A DNA stretch of 24,047 nucleotides from JBDTNL01 sp039933785 (GTDB taxonomy: Bacteria > Acidobacteriota > Thermoanaerobaculia > Multivoradales > JAGPDF01), in NCBI GenBank assembly GCA_039933785.1, contig JBDTNL010000062.1, forward strand, positions 1 through 24,047, in the 5' to 3' direction. Each line of letters begins with the position of its first letter. Position 1 is the stretch's first letter. The position numbers were made by a program, and so were the translations under genes. Below, piece by piece: positions 1-8,268 of the stretch. The notes beneath the pieces are model-generated. The model made no database searches, had not been told where the DNA came from, and worked only from the letters and a program-made list of their open reading frames with translations.

Positions 1-21
1 CTCAATCTCTTCGGAGCTGCC

Positions 22-552
22 ATGCGAAAGATCGTGCTGACCTTCGGACTCATTGCCGGCGCCATGATGTCGCTGATGATGGTCATTTCCTTGCAGTTCC
101 ACGACCAGATCGGCTTCGGCAAGGCGGGCTACATCGTCGGCTATACGTCGATGGTGCTCGCCTTCCTGATGGTGTTCTTCGGAGTGAAATCGTATCGGGA
201 TAACGTGGCCGGCGGATCGGTGACCTTTAGTCGGGCGTTCAAGGTCGGCCTCATGATCACGGCGATCGCGAGCACCTGCTACGTGGCCACCTGGCAGGTG
301 GTCTACTACAAGTTCATGCCCGATTTCGTCGACAAATACGCGGCGTATTCGCTGGACAAGGCGAAAAAGTCCGGCGCCACGGACGCGCAGCTCGCCGAAG
401 TGACCAAGCAGATGGCGGACTTCAAGGAGATGTACAAGAATCCGCTGCTGAACATCGCCTTCACCTTCCTCGAACCTCTGCCGGTTGGACTCCTGTTCAC
501 GCTGACCGCGGCAGGTGTCCTCAGCCGCAAACGCCGAACGGAGGCCGTCTGA
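22..552 (+). CDS. DUF4199-family membrane protein
   Basis: The 176-residue protein has four predicted membrane segments at about residues 5-24, 35-55, 72-97 and 143-166. A charged helical loop rich in Lys, Asp and Gln (about 100-140) separates the third and fourth segments. This layout, with the GVKSYRDN-type stretch after the second helix, matches the DUF4199 family, whose function is not known. The tail after the last helix is short and basic (RKRRTEAV), as expected for a cytoplasmic end. The ATG start follows a GGAG box at 13-16 with good spacing. The next gene begins 34 bases downstream on the same strand, so the two may be co-transcribed. The promoter, if any, lies outside the window. 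The family call is by recognition of layout and sequence, with no functional inference. Confidence 0.8.
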   Translation: MRKIVLTFGLIAGAMMSLMMVISLQFHDQIGFGKAGYIVGYTSMVLAFLMVFFGVKSYRDNVAGGSVTFSRAFKVGLMITAIASTCYVATWQVVYYKFMPDFVDKYAAYSLDKAKKSGATDAQLAEVTKQMADFKEMYKNPLLNIAFTFLEPLPVGLLFTLTAAGVLSRKRRTEAV

Positions 553-586
553 CGTCTCTTCCCCACCACTGCGCATCGGAGGTCCC

Positions 587-973
587 ATGAAACGAGTCAC
601 TGGCATCGGCGGCATCTTCTTCAAGGCCAAAGACGCTCCAGCACTGCAGGCTTGGTACAAGCGGCACTTGGGCATCGATGTCCAAGCCTGGGGCGGCGCG
701 GCCTTCGATTGGACCGACGCCGAGGGCAAACCTGTCGCAGGTACAACTGCCTGGTCAATCGATCCGCCAGAAAGTAGTCACTTTGCTCCGAGCTCTGCGT
801 CCTTCATGGTCAACTACCGAGTGGAGGACCTCCACGCCTTGCTCAAGGCCTTGAGGGAAGAAGGCTGCAATGTGCTCGATCCGATAGACGAATCCGAGTA
901 TGGGAGGTTTGGCTGGGTTATCGATCCCGAGGGGAACAAGGTCGAGTTATGGCAACCGCCTGACGGACAATGA
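587..973 (+). CDS. VOC-superfamily (glyoxalase/bleomycin-resistance-like) protein
   Basis: This is a 128-residue single-domain protein with the paired beta-alpha-beta-beta-beta modules of the vicinal oxygen chelate fold. The first module opens with GIGGIFFKAKD and a WYKRHLGI helix. The second contains the VEDLHALLKALREEG helix and ends in the typical DPEGNKVELWQP strand. The Glu of KVELW sits where VOC enzymes keep a metal ligand, but the first strand has Phe/Phe where metal-dependent glyoxalases carry His or Gln, so catalysis cannot be assumed. The ATG at 587 is chosen over an in-frame upstream start at 515 because a GGAGG box lies at 578-582 and the upstream extension is low-complexity and overlaps the preceding gene. 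The substrate is unknown; VOC proteins include glyoxalases, dioxygenases and antibiotic-binding proteins. Confidence 0.85.
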   Translation: MKRVTGIGGIFFKAKDAPALQAWYKRHLGIDVQAWGGAAFDWTDAEGKPVAGTTAWSIDPPESSHFAPSSASFMVNYRVEDLHALLKALREEGCNVLDPIDESEYGRFGWVIDPEGNKVELWQPPDGQ

Positions 974-1140
974 GCAGGGTCGGTTCGTAGTCGAGAAGAA
1001 TAGACGGGCTTCACTTTTCTTCCCACGAGCCGCTGTCTGTACTATGTTGAAGTCATCAAGCGGCCCACGAACGCACTCGCTCCCGAGGCCATCTACCGCC
1101 TCCACCGCCGCCCAAACGAACCTCCGTTCGCCTCCTCGTG

Positions 1141-3810
1141 ATGATCTTGCCGCGCCGGGACGTGCGGGCGAGCGTCCTGCTGGCGCTCCTCTGCCTGCTG
1201 ATCTACAACTCGAACCTGCGCGGCATCGGTGCCGGCGACACCTTGCCGGCGCGCTACCAACCGTTCGCCATCTGGCAGCACGGCAGTCTTCTACTCGACC
1301 GTCTGCGCGACGCCGTGAGCGAAGGCGCGCTTCGCCCCTTCTGGATCGTCCCTGGACGCAATGGTCACTCGATCTCGCTGTATCCGGTCGTCGTCCCGCT
1401 GGTCGTCGCGCCGCTCTATCTTCCAGCGGTCGGCTACCTCCATTGGCGAGGCTGGACGGAATGGCGCCTCCAGCATGTCGCCATCGTGATGGAGAAACTC
1501 ACCGCGTCCTTGCTCGCCGCGTTGGCGGCGGGTCTGTTCTATGTCTTGTTGCGACGTCGAGCCCCGCCGGTCGATGCGGCGATCCTCACATTGGTTTTCG
1601 CGCTCGGCACGAACACTTGGATGATCGGCAGCCAGGCGCTCTGGCAGCACGGCTTGGCAGAGCTGCTACTAGTCGGCGCACTGCTGCTGCTCACCGGCGG
1701 GTGCACCACCGCGAGAGCCCTTGTCGCCGGGGCGGTTCTCGGGTTGATCGCGTGCAACCGTCCGCCCGACGTTCTTCTCGCGGCGCCGCTGGCTCTCTAC
1801 GGAACACATTGGGCCGGGCGCAAGGCATGGTGGATCGCCGCGGGCGCCGCTCTGCCGCTCAGTCTGGTGCTGGTCTACAACCTGGCCGTGGCAGGGAATC
1901 TCCTCGGCGGGTATGGCATTCCGGGGCGTGGCGACTTCTTTCGTTTCGGACTCCTCGCCGGCGTGGCTGGCATGCTATTCAGCCCGGCGCGCGGTCTGCT
2001 GGTCTTCTCACCGTTCCTGTTCTTGGTGCCTGCGGCGATACGGCACGGCTGGCGCGACCGGGGCGCCCGTGCTCTGACTCTGGCGATCGGCCTCGGCGCG
2101 CTCGCTCAATTGCTCTTCTACGCCAAGGCCGATTGGCGAGGCGGCTACAGCTGGGGGCCTCGCTGGTTAACCGATGTCCTGCCGCTGCTGGTATGGCTGC
2201 TTCCGCCGGCATTCGCCGCCCTGCGCGGCTTTGGCCGTGCAATGTTCGGGCTCGCCGCGTGCGCCTCGATTGCGGTGCAGTGTGTGGGAGCCTTCTGGTA
2301 CACCGGCGCCAGCGAACGGGCGATCTTTGCCGGCTCAACCGGGCCCGACGAAATGCGCGGGGCATGGGAGCCGAACAACTCGCCGATCCTCGCCGAGTTG
2401 CGCCACCCGCCGGCGCATCCTGATCCGGCGTTCCTGCCTTGGCGCAAGATCGCGGTGCGCGGCACCCTCGATCGAGCCACCGCAAACGGCCTTCCGACCG
2501 AGCCCGTGACGGCGGGCGCGCAGCTGCTCCTCGAAGGGTGGGCGCTTGCGGGTGACGCCGCGCCGGGCGCTGTCCAGGCGACGCTCGACGGCAGCTTGCG
2601 GAGCAGCACCGACGCCTTCATCGACCGCCGAGACGTTCGGGCGGTTTTGCACACCAGTGCGCTCGCCGGCTGGCAGCTGGCCGTCGATACTCACGGCCTG
2701 CGCGAAGGGAGGCACGCCCTCGTCGTACGCGCGCGGCTCCGCGACAGCGCGCTCACCATTCCGTTCGCCTGGCGGGAGATTGCCGTCGCCGCCGCGGGTG
2801 CGCCGGTCGTACCGCGGGTCGACAGCGGCACCGATCCGCTCGCCGAGGCCGCGCGGAAGGCGGCGGCGTTGCTGCGGTCGCACCAGCAGCAGGCGGGCTA
2901 TTGGCTCACGCAATACACCGGGGTGACGCGTTTCGAGGCGCCACATCCGGAGATGAACACTTTTCTCACCGCGATGATGATCGACCAGCTCGAGCCCATC
3001 GCAATGAAAGTGGGCCTCGAAGCGAGCCTGGCCGAGGCGCGCGCCCACCTGCGCGGTCAGATCGAGGGCGACGGGCTCGTGCGCTATCACGGACTGCCCG
3101 ACGGGCCCACGATGGGGACCCTTGGCTGCCGGATCACTCCCGACACGGACGACACAACGCTCGCCTGGCGGCTGGCGCCGGGGGATCGCGCGTTGTTGCC
3201 GCGCGCGCTCGCGGCTCTCGCCAGGTATCGCACCGATGCGGGCCTCTACCGGACGTGGCTGGCGCCGCGGGAGCGCTACGAGTGCATCGACCCGGGCAAG
3301 GATCCGAACCCAACCGACGTCGGTATTCAAATGAACGCCTACCTGTTCCTGGCCCACGCGGACCCAGCGGCCGCGCGCACGCTCTGTCGCGCCCTCGGCA
3401 CGGCGCTCGCGCAGGATCGGCTCTGGGTCTACTACGACCGGGCGCCTCTCGTGCCACTGCTGCGCCAGGCCGACCTCGGGCGCGCGGGCTGTGCCCTTCG
3501 CCTCCCATCGGGCAGGCTGACGACGACCGTGGCCGGTCAGGAAACCTGGATGGCAGTCGCCAAGTCGCTCACCGCGCCGGCAGCGAAGAGTGGGTCGGTC
3601 GCCGCGTCCCGCGCGCGGCTCGACCTTCTACGCAGCCTCGCCGACGACAACTTCGCCGCGGTCCGCCAAACGCCACCGTTGCTCTACCACAACGATCTCT
3701 CGGCCGGTGTCAGGCGGTACTACTGGTCGGAGGACTTCGGGTACGCGCTTTGGCTGCGGCTCTATCTCACGAGCGCACGGGAGCGGCGTGCTGCCGGCGA
3801 ACGACAGTAG
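1141..3810 (+). CDS. Multidomain membrane protein: GT-C-like membrane region fused to a terpene-cyclase-like alpha-toroid (QW and DxDD motifs)
   Basis: The protein has about 889 residues and three parts. Residues 10-392 are polytopic, with roughly ten or eleven membrane helices. They carry features common in GT-C glycosyltransferase-like proteins: an acidic first loop (AGDTLPARY, Asp33), FSPARGLLVFSP near 280 and SWGPRWLTDVLPLL near 338. Residues of about 435-555 look like a beta-rich domain (LLLEGWALAG, then alternating strands). Residues of about 563-885 are alpha-helical with two signatures of the squalene-cyclase/prenyltransferase toroid fold: a QW motif (QQQAGYW, residues 582-588) and DTDDTT at 668-673, a DxDD motif as used for proton-initiated cyclisation by class II terpene cyclases. 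Only one such helical domain is present, whereas known class II enzymes need two, so activity is uncertain. A GTG at 1138 directly precedes the ATG and is an equally possible start; no strong ribosome site is visible. The gene overlaps the downstream UbiA gene by 23 bases. Confidence 0.7.
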   Translation: MILPRRDVRASVLLALLCLLIYNSNLRGIGAGDTLPARYQPFAIWQHGSLLLDRLRDAVSEGALRPFWIVPGRNGHSISLYPVVVPLVVAPLYLPAVGYLHWRGWTEWRLQHVAIVMEKLTASLLAALAAGLFYVLLRRRAPPVDAAILTLVFALGTNTWMIGSQALWQHGLAELLLVGALLLLTGGCTTARALVAGAVLGLIACNRPPDVLLAAPLALYGTHWAGRKAWWIAAGAALPLSLVLVYNLAVAGNLLGGYGIPGRGDFFRFGLLAGVAGMLFSPARGLLVFSPFLFLVPAAIRHGWRDRGARALTLAIGLGALAQLLFYAKADWRGGYSWGPRWLTDVLPLLVWLLPPAFAALRGFGRAMFGLAACASIAVQCVGAFWYTGASERAIFAGSTGPDEMRGAWEPNNSPILAELRHPPAHPDPAFLPWRKIAVRGTLDRATANGLPTEPVTAGAQLLLEGWALAGDAAPGAVQATLDGSLRSSTDAFIDRRDVRAVLHTSALAGWQLAVDTHGLREGRHALVVRARLRDSALTIPFAWREIAVAAAGAPVVPRVDSGTDPLAEAARKAAALLRSHQQQAGYWLTQYTGVTRFEAPHPEMNTFLTAMMIDQLEPIAMKVGLEASLAEARAHLRGQIEGDGLVRYHGLPDGPTMGTLGCRITPDTDDTTLAWRLAPGDRALLPRALAALARYRTDAGLYRTWLAPRERYECIDPGKDPNPTDVGIQMNAYLFLAHADPAAARTLCRALGTALAQDRLWVYYDRAPLVPLLRQADLGRAGCALRLPSGRLTTTVAGQETWMAVAKSLTAPAAKSGSVAASRARLDLLRSLADDNFAAVRQTPPLLYHNDLSAGVRRYYWSEDFGYALWLRLYLTSARERRAAGERQ

Positions 3811-4789
3811 CCTCGACGCCGCGCTCGCCAGGGTCCGTGCCTATGCATCCTGGATCCGCTACCGCGACATCCTGGCCCTGCAGGGCGCGCCACTCCTCGG
3901 CGCCGTCTTTGCCCTCCGCGAGGTGACTGCGGAGCGGCTCTTAGAGCTACCAGTCCTGGGGCTGGCGAACCTGCTCCTCGTGGCGCACATCTTCGTGATC
4001 AATGACTGGGCGGGCGTCGACGCCGACTTGAACGACGTCAACAAGAGGGCCGGCGTCTTCGCCTCGCGGGGACTGAGCCGCGACGGCATCCGCCGGCTGG
4101 GGATCGCGCTCCTGGCCTCCAGCCTTGGCCTCTTCGGCTTCCTCGGTCCGGGCCCCCTGGCGCTCGCTGCCGCCATCGTCATCCTCAGCGCTCTTTACTC
4201 GCGGCCGCGGTCGCCCCTGAAGGGCGTCCCGATTCTGAGCTCGGTGCTGCACATCGGCGGCGGCATGTTGCACTTCCTGGTCGGGGTCTCGCTCTTCCGG
4301 GCGATCGACGGCCCGGCCATCGGCTTCGCGTTGTTCTGCGGACTCGCGTTCGCAGCCGGCCACCTGAACCAGGAGGTGCGGGATCTCGAAGGCGACCGGG
4401 ACAATCGCATCACGACCAACGCCGTTGCCTTCGGCAAGAGGCGCACCTTCATCGCGGGTCTCGTGCTCTTCACCGCGGCGTACGCTCAGCTGTTCGCGCT
4501 GGCGGCAACCGGCGTCATCCCGGGCCAGCTCGCGATCCTCGGTTGCCTTTACCCAGCGCATCTCTACTGGTCGTGGAAGACGATGGCGGAGGGCCTGAGC
4601 TTCGACAGCATTCGCCGTTTTCAGGCCCGCTATCGCGCGCTCTATGCAGTGATCGGAGCCGCCGTGCTCTCGACGCTCCTGGTCACGGCCCTAAGGCCGA
4701 TCGGCACCGGGCGCTCGCTGCACAGACCAGACCCCAGCAAGGCTGGACTGCACTGGGATCGCGATAGCAGCCGCTCGGACCACAATTGA
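3788..4789 (+). CDS. UbiA-family membrane prenyltransferase
   Basis: This 333-residue, mostly hydrophobic protein has about eight or nine helices and the two acidic loops of intramembrane aromatic or polyol prenyltransferases. The first loop is NDWAGVDAD at residues 72-80 followed by NKR; the second is DLEGDRDNRITTN at 199-211. LYSRPRSPLKGVPI near 137 is also typical of the family. Such enzymes transfer a polyprenyl group from its diphosphate to an acceptor in the membrane. The canonical first motif is NDxxDxxxD; here the middle Asp is Gly76, while Asp73 and Asp80 remain and Asp78 is extra. The GTG start at 3788 is supported by a GGGAG box at 3779-3783 inside the preceding gene, giving a 23-base overlap and probable translational coupling. 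The acceptor cannot be read from the sequence; quinone, heme, phospholipid and decaprenyl-phosphoribose types are all possible. Confidence 0.85.
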   Translation: MLPANDSSLDAALARVRAYASWIRYRDILALQGAPLLGAVFALREVTAERLLELPVLGLANLLLVAHIFVINDWAGVDADLNDVNKRAGVFASRGLSRDGIRRLGIALLASSLGLFGFLGPGPLALAAAIVILSALYSRPRSPLKGVPILSSVLHIGGGMLHFLVGVSLFRAIDGPAIGFALFCGLAFAAGHLNQEVRDLEGDRDNRITTNAVAFGKRRTFIAGLVLFTAAYAQLFALAATGVIPGQLAILGCLYPAHLYWSWKTMAEGLSFDSIRRFQARYRALYAVIGAAVLSTLLVTALRPIGTGRSLHRPDPSKAGLHWDRDSSRSDHN

Positions 4790-4828
4790 GACTGCAGACC
4801 GCCGCGAAGCGCGATACTCGCGAGTCAC

Positions 4829-5611
4829 ATGCAGAGCACGAGAGAAGGGGCGATACGGATCGCGAGTCCGGGCCACGCGGTCTTCGCTGCGGCCATGGTC
4901 GGCCTCGGACTCGTGGGCCTGATCCAAGGCAAGTTCACTCCGACATGGTACGGCGTTCCCAAGGGCTTCCCCGGCCGCGAACTACTGGCCTATCTCTGCG
5001 CCTTGGTCTCGCTGGTGGCCGGCGTAGGCCTGCTCTGGCGGCGCACGGCAGTCGTCGCCTCCCGCCTGCTGCTCGCCTACCTCTTGCTTTGGCTGTTGCT
5101 GTTTAGGCTCTCTCACATCTTCACGGAACCGAAGGTGTTGGATAGTTGGTGGTCGTTCGGCGACACCGCGGTGATGGCGGCGGCCGCGTGGGTTCTGTAC
5201 GTCTGGTTCGCTGGCGCCACCGGGGACAAGGGCCTGCGCATCGCCAGGGCGCTCTACGCCTTGGCCCTGATCCCCTTCGGGGTGGCCCACTTCATCAATC
5301 TCAAAGATACGGCCGGGCTGGTGCCGGGTTGGATGCCGTGGCACCTGGGCTGGGCGGCATTCACCGGCGCCGCCTTCCTTGTGGCCGGCGTGGCGATGCT
5401 CTTCGGCGTGTATGCGCGGCTAGCAGCCACGCTCTCGGCGGCGCAGATGGGCCTGTTCACTCTGCTGATCTGGGTGCCCATGGTGCTCACGCCGAACCCC
5501 AACGCCTTCCAATGGAGCGAATTCATCGACTCCTGTGCGTTGACTGCCGCCGCCTGGGTGGTCGCGGATTCCTACCGCGGAGTACCTTGGCTCGCGGTTC
5601 GCAAGCGCTAG
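4829..5611 (+). CDS. DoxX-like membrane protein with internal duplication
   Basis: This 260-residue integral membrane protein has about eight helices arranged as two similar four-helix halves, residues ~14-127 and ~135-247. Each half has a first helix, a Pro/Trp-rich loop (FTPTWYGVPKGFPGRE and LVPGWMPWHLG), two central helices containing VAGV, a loop before a WS residue pair, and a final helix ending TAAAWV or MAAAAWV. The four-helix unit resembles the DoxX/DoxD-like membrane family, whose members are often linked to redox or sulfur chemistry; no cysteine pair or heme ligand motif stands out here. It starts 39 bases after the UbiA gene and could belong to that operon, but no ribosome-binding site precedes the ATG. 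It is convergent with the xdh operon, leaving only 19 bases between stop codons. The specific function is unknown. Confidence 0.7.
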   Translation: MQSTREGAIRIASPGHAVFAAAMVGLGLVGLIQGKFTPTWYGVPKGFPGRELLAYLCALVSLVAGVGLLWRRTAVVASRLLLAYLLLWLLLFRLSHIFTEPKVLDSWWSFGDTAVMAAAAWVLYVWFAGATGDKGLRIARALYALALIPFGVAHFINLKDTAGLVPGWMPWHLGWAAFTGAAFLVAGVAMLFGVYARLAATLSAAQMGLFTLLIWVPMVLTPNPNAFQWSEFIDSCALTAAAWVVADSYRGVPWLAVRKR

Positions 5612-5630
5612 GCGGTCCTCGGACTCGACT

Positions 5631-6971
5631 TCAGGCCCCGCGCCGAGCCTTCAGAATCGCGGCGAAGGACCGCGAGCGCAACTCCTCGAGGCTAAGCCCG
5701 CTCCGCTCGACCGCCTCATCCGGAGAGAGTGCACCGCAGGCGAGAGCCCGAAGAAAATAGTTGAGCAGGCCTTGCCCGGTGGCGGCGTCGTCGAACACCT
5801 CGCCCACCAGCGTCGCTTGCGCCGCCTTGCCGACGAAGTTGCGCAGACGTTCCGACGCCGCATCCAGCCCAGCGAGGAAGAAGTCGTAGAGCGTCGCGTA
5901 GCGCGTGACGAGCTGTGCGGGATGCAGATCCCAACCCTGGTAGAACCCCTGCACCAAGGAGCGCCGCACGTGCTCGGAGTGCAGTCTCCATGCCGCATGA
6001 ATCGAGGCCCGCTGGCCCTCACGATCAGCCACCCGCAAGGGACCCTCTGACACCACCACCGGAAGAACGTTCGTGGCACCGTCGCTGATCCAAACTCCCG
6101 TTCCCGCGAGCGTCACCTGCATGACGTGCTTGGCGAAGTCGCAAGCCGGGTGCGCCATGTGCTGATGGGCGGCGGTGATATCGCAAGCGGCCGTGTAGTC
6201 GTACGTGCCGAAGTGCGCGCCGCGGCAACGCCCACGCGCAGCTTCGACCAGACCGCGCACCGCGCAACGACCCGTCGAATCGATCACGGATTGCGTGGTC
6301 TCGATCATGACTTCCACGGCAATCTTGCCCCGTCGCAGACCCTGCGCGTCCTCGATCGCGTCCAACACATCGGCGAGGACGGCGCACTGGCCGGGGTCCA
6401 CGACCTTCGGGAGCGTGACGACGAAGTTGTCCGGCAGCTCGCCGGAAGAAGCCGCGACCAGGGCGCCGAGGAACCGATCCAGCGTCCTGAGCGAACGCGA
6501 AGCCAACTCGATCGTGAAGGGCTTGATACGAATGCCCACGAACGGCGGCAGGGTGCCGGCGGCGAGGCCGGCGGCGACCTCGCGGGCCGCGGACTCGGCG
6601 TGCCCGTCTTCCTCGGCGTCGCTCCGGTTGCCGTAGCCGTCCTCGAAATCGATCCGAAAATCCTCGACTGGCTCGCGGCGAAGCTTCTCGATGACACGAG
6701 CGCGGAGTGCTTCCGCGCGACTCGATTCCCCACCCACGACGTTGGCCAGAGTCTCCGCATCCGGTGCCCAATCGTCGAGTGAACGCAATGCGAGCTCGCC
6801 CAAGCGCTTGGCCGTGTCGGCCTTAAAGAGGTGCGCGCCGCCGTAGACGGTGTGCACAGGCTGACGCTGGCCGGCATCGCCCGGGAACAGCCGCAAGTAC
6901 TCCCGGCCTAGCAACTCGACTCGCGCCAACGCGCCGGCCAACTCGGTTTCGACGCGTCCGTCCTGTTTCAA
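5631..6971 (-). CDS. DUF6986-type aldolase/lyase-like TIM-barrel protein
   Basis: The 446-residue protein looks like a relative of the HpcH/HpaI, citrate-lyase-beta and malate-synthase TIM barrels. Visible motifs are RIDFEDGYG (106-114, acidic residues likely binding metal), LPKV (187-190), EVMIET (220-225, a conserved barrel-strand Glu) and HFGTYDYTAACDI (253-265). Members of this group cleave or form C-C bonds using acyl-CoA or oxo-acid substrates; the reaction here is unknown. The start is TTG at 6971, with a GGAGG box six bases upstream, and it overlaps the stop codon of the preceding FAD-subunit gene as TTGA. A much longer reading frame continues upstream but lies antisense-free inside the xdh genes in another frame and has no family resemblance. 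Its position as last gene of a xanthine-dehydrogenase-type operon suggests it processes a product of purine or related heterocycle breakdown, possibly glyoxylate; that is inference. Confidence 0.75.
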   Translation of the reverse strand: MKQDGRVETELAGALARVELLGREYLRLFPGDAGQRQPVHTVYGGAHLFKADTAKRLGELALRSLDDWAPDAETLANVVGGESSRAEALRARVIEKLRREPVEDFRIDFEDGYGNRSDAEEDGHAESAAREVAAGLAAGTLPPFVGIRIKPFTIELASRSLRTLDRFLGALVAASSGELPDNFVVTLPKVVDPGQCAVLADVLDAIEDAQGLRRGKIAVEVMIETTQSVIDSTGRCAVRGLVEAARGRCRGAHFGTYDYTAACDITAAHQHMAHPACDFAKHVMQVTLAGTGVWISDGATNVLPVVVSEGPLRVADREGQRASIHAAWRLHSEHVRRSLVQGFYQGWDLHPAQLVTRYATLYDFFLAGLDAASERLRNFVGKAAQATLVGEVFDDAATGQGLLNYFLRALACGALSPDEAVERSGLSLEELRSRSFAAILKARRGA

Positions 6972-7816
6972 GAGAGTCCTCCGAGCTCCAACACCAAGCG
7001 GCGCGCGACCCGCTCGAGCGCGAAGCTCCGATACTCCGCTGTCGAGCGTACGTCGTCGATCGGCCGCACTTCCGAGGCCGCGGCCTTGCCGACGGCGGTG
7101 GCCAGAGCCTCGCTCACCGCGTTCGCGATCGCCGCGGTCTCTGCGGCGCGTAGCCGAATCGGCGTCGCGGCAACGCTCCCGGCGCCGATTCGCGCCTCGA
7201 CGATTCTTCCCGCCTCTATTCGAACGCTCATCGCCACGGCGATCTTGCTGATCGCCTGCGCGGCCCGGGTGCCCACCTTGCGGAAGGCCTGCCTGGATCC
7301 CGGCACCGGCCAGGGTAGGCGCACCGCGCGCACCAGCTCTCCCGGTCGCAGCGCCGTCTTGCGGTACGCCACGTGGAACTGGTCGTACGGAATCTCGCGC
7401 TCTCCGGCGGTACTCGCGGCGACGACGGTCGCATCCAGCGCCAGCAGGACCGGCGGCGAGTCGCCGGCAGGGCTGGCGTTCGCGATATTCCCGCCGATCG
7501 TGGCGCGAGCTTGGATCTGCCAGCCTCCCACCGCCCGGGCTGCGTCGGACAGGGCCGGGAAGCACTGTCGAATCACCGCATTCTGTCCCAGGGCAGCAAA
7601 GGTCGCTGTCGCCCCCATCTCGAGGAAGGCGCCGGTGTCGTGGACGTCCGCCAAGCCAGGAACCGAGAGCAGGTCGATCACTCGCGGCATTTCGGATCGG
7701 CGCAGAGTGTCGGCTACCATAAGATCGGTGCAGCCGGCCACGAGCTTCGATGAGGGCTCGTCGCCGAACCACCGGAGCGCTTCCGCGAGACTGCGGGGCG
7801 AGAGCGCCGCGGTCAT
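6968..7816 (-). CDS. xdhB: Xanthine-dehydrogenase-type FAD-binding subunit
   Basis: The 282-residue protein matches the medium FAD subunit of molybdenum hydroxylases. The N-terminal PCMH-type FAD-binding fold has KLVAGCTDLMV (residues 24-34), and the flavin-contacting loop ATIGGNIANASPAGDSPP lies at 105-122. The C-terminal CO-dehydrogenase flavoprotein domain includes FRKVGTRAAQAISK and ARIGAGSVAATPIRLR. It would pass electrons from the two 2Fe-2S clusters of the small subunit through FAD to NAD or another acceptor. The ATG overlaps the TGA of the 2Fe-2S gene (ATGA), and its own stop overlaps the TTG of the DUF6986 gene, so the complex is likely made by coupled translation. The symbol follows E. 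coli usage, in which xdhB is the FAD subunit. Confidence 0.93.
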   Translation of the reverse strand: MTAALSPRSLAEALRWFGDEPSSKLVAGCTDLMVADTLRRSEMPRVIDLLSVPGLADVHDTGAFLEMGATATFAALGQNAVIRQCFPALSDAARAVGGWQIQARATIGGNIANASPAGDSPPVLLALDATVVAASTAGEREIPYDQFHVAYRKTALRPGELVRAVRLPWPVPGSRQAFRKVGTRAAQAISKIAVAMSVRIEAGRIVEARIGAGSVAATPIRLRAAETAAIANAVSEALATAVGKAAASEVRPIDDVRSTAEYRSFALERVARRLVLELGGLS

Positions 7817-8268
7817 GGTCGCGGTTCCTCGTCGCACACGGCGCGCAGGATCCCCTCGTAGCCCGTGCATCGACAGAGATTGCCCGCCAGGGCGCGAGCG
7901 GCCTCTTCCCGCGTCGGCTTGGGATTGCTGCGCAGCAGCGCGCAGGCCGTGACCACAACCCCCGGAGTGCAAGCGCCGCATTGAACGCCGCCCAGCGCCA
8001 CGAAGCGCTCCAGGAATTCGCGCTGCGGGCCCATCGCGACGCCCTCGACGGTCTCGATCGAGCGTCCCGCGCATTGCATCAAAGGCACCAAGCAGCTCAC
8101 CACGGGGGCGCCGTCCATCAACACGGTGCAGGCGCCACACTCGCCTTCGCCGCAACCCTCCTTGGTGCCGGTCAGGGACAACTGCCAGCGCAGCAGGTCG
8201 AGCAGGCGGTCCATCGGCTCGCCTGCCAACGAGACACTGCGACCGTTCACGGTGCACTCGATATTCAT
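7813..8268 (-). CDS. xdhC: Xanthine-dehydrogenase-type 2Fe-2S subunit
   Basis: This 151-residue small subunit has the two iron-sulfur domains of molybdenum hydroxylases. The N-terminal plant-ferredoxin-like domain holds Cys39, Cys44, Cys47 and Cys59 (motif GCGEGECGACTV). The C-terminal four-helix domain holds Cys97 and Cys100 (QCGACTPG) and Cys132 and Cys134 (LCRCTGYEGI). All eight ligands are present, so it should carry both clusters. It relays electrons from the molybdopterin site to the FAD subunit. It overlaps the molybdenum-subunit gene upstream and the FAD gene downstream by four bases each (ATGA). In E. coli nomenclature this is the xdhC position; elsewhere the same symbol names a maturation chaperone, and no such chaperone gene is in this window. 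Confidence 0.95.
   Translation of the reverse strand: MNIECTVNGRSVSLAGEPMDRLLDLLRWQLSLTGTKEGCGEGECGACTVLMDGAPVVSCLVPLMQCAGRSIETVEGVAMGPQREFLERFVALGGVQCGACTPGVVVTACALLRSNPKPTREEAARALAGNLCRCTGYEGILRAVCDEEPRP

Noticed and set aside
1138..1140. GTG as the start of the large membrane protein
   Set aside because: It directly precedes an ATG and adds one residue only; neither has a clear ribosome site. ATG was preferred as the commoner codon, but the choice is not decisive.
974..1140. Promoter for the 1141 gene (TACTAT at 1040-1045)
   Set aside because: Only four of six -10 matches and no acceptable -35 at 16-18 bases; too weak to report.
3590..3787. Upstream extension of the UbiA frame
   Set aside because: It is an out-of-frame reading of the preceding gene with Arg/Ser/Pro-rich composition; the GTG at 3788 has a ribosome site.
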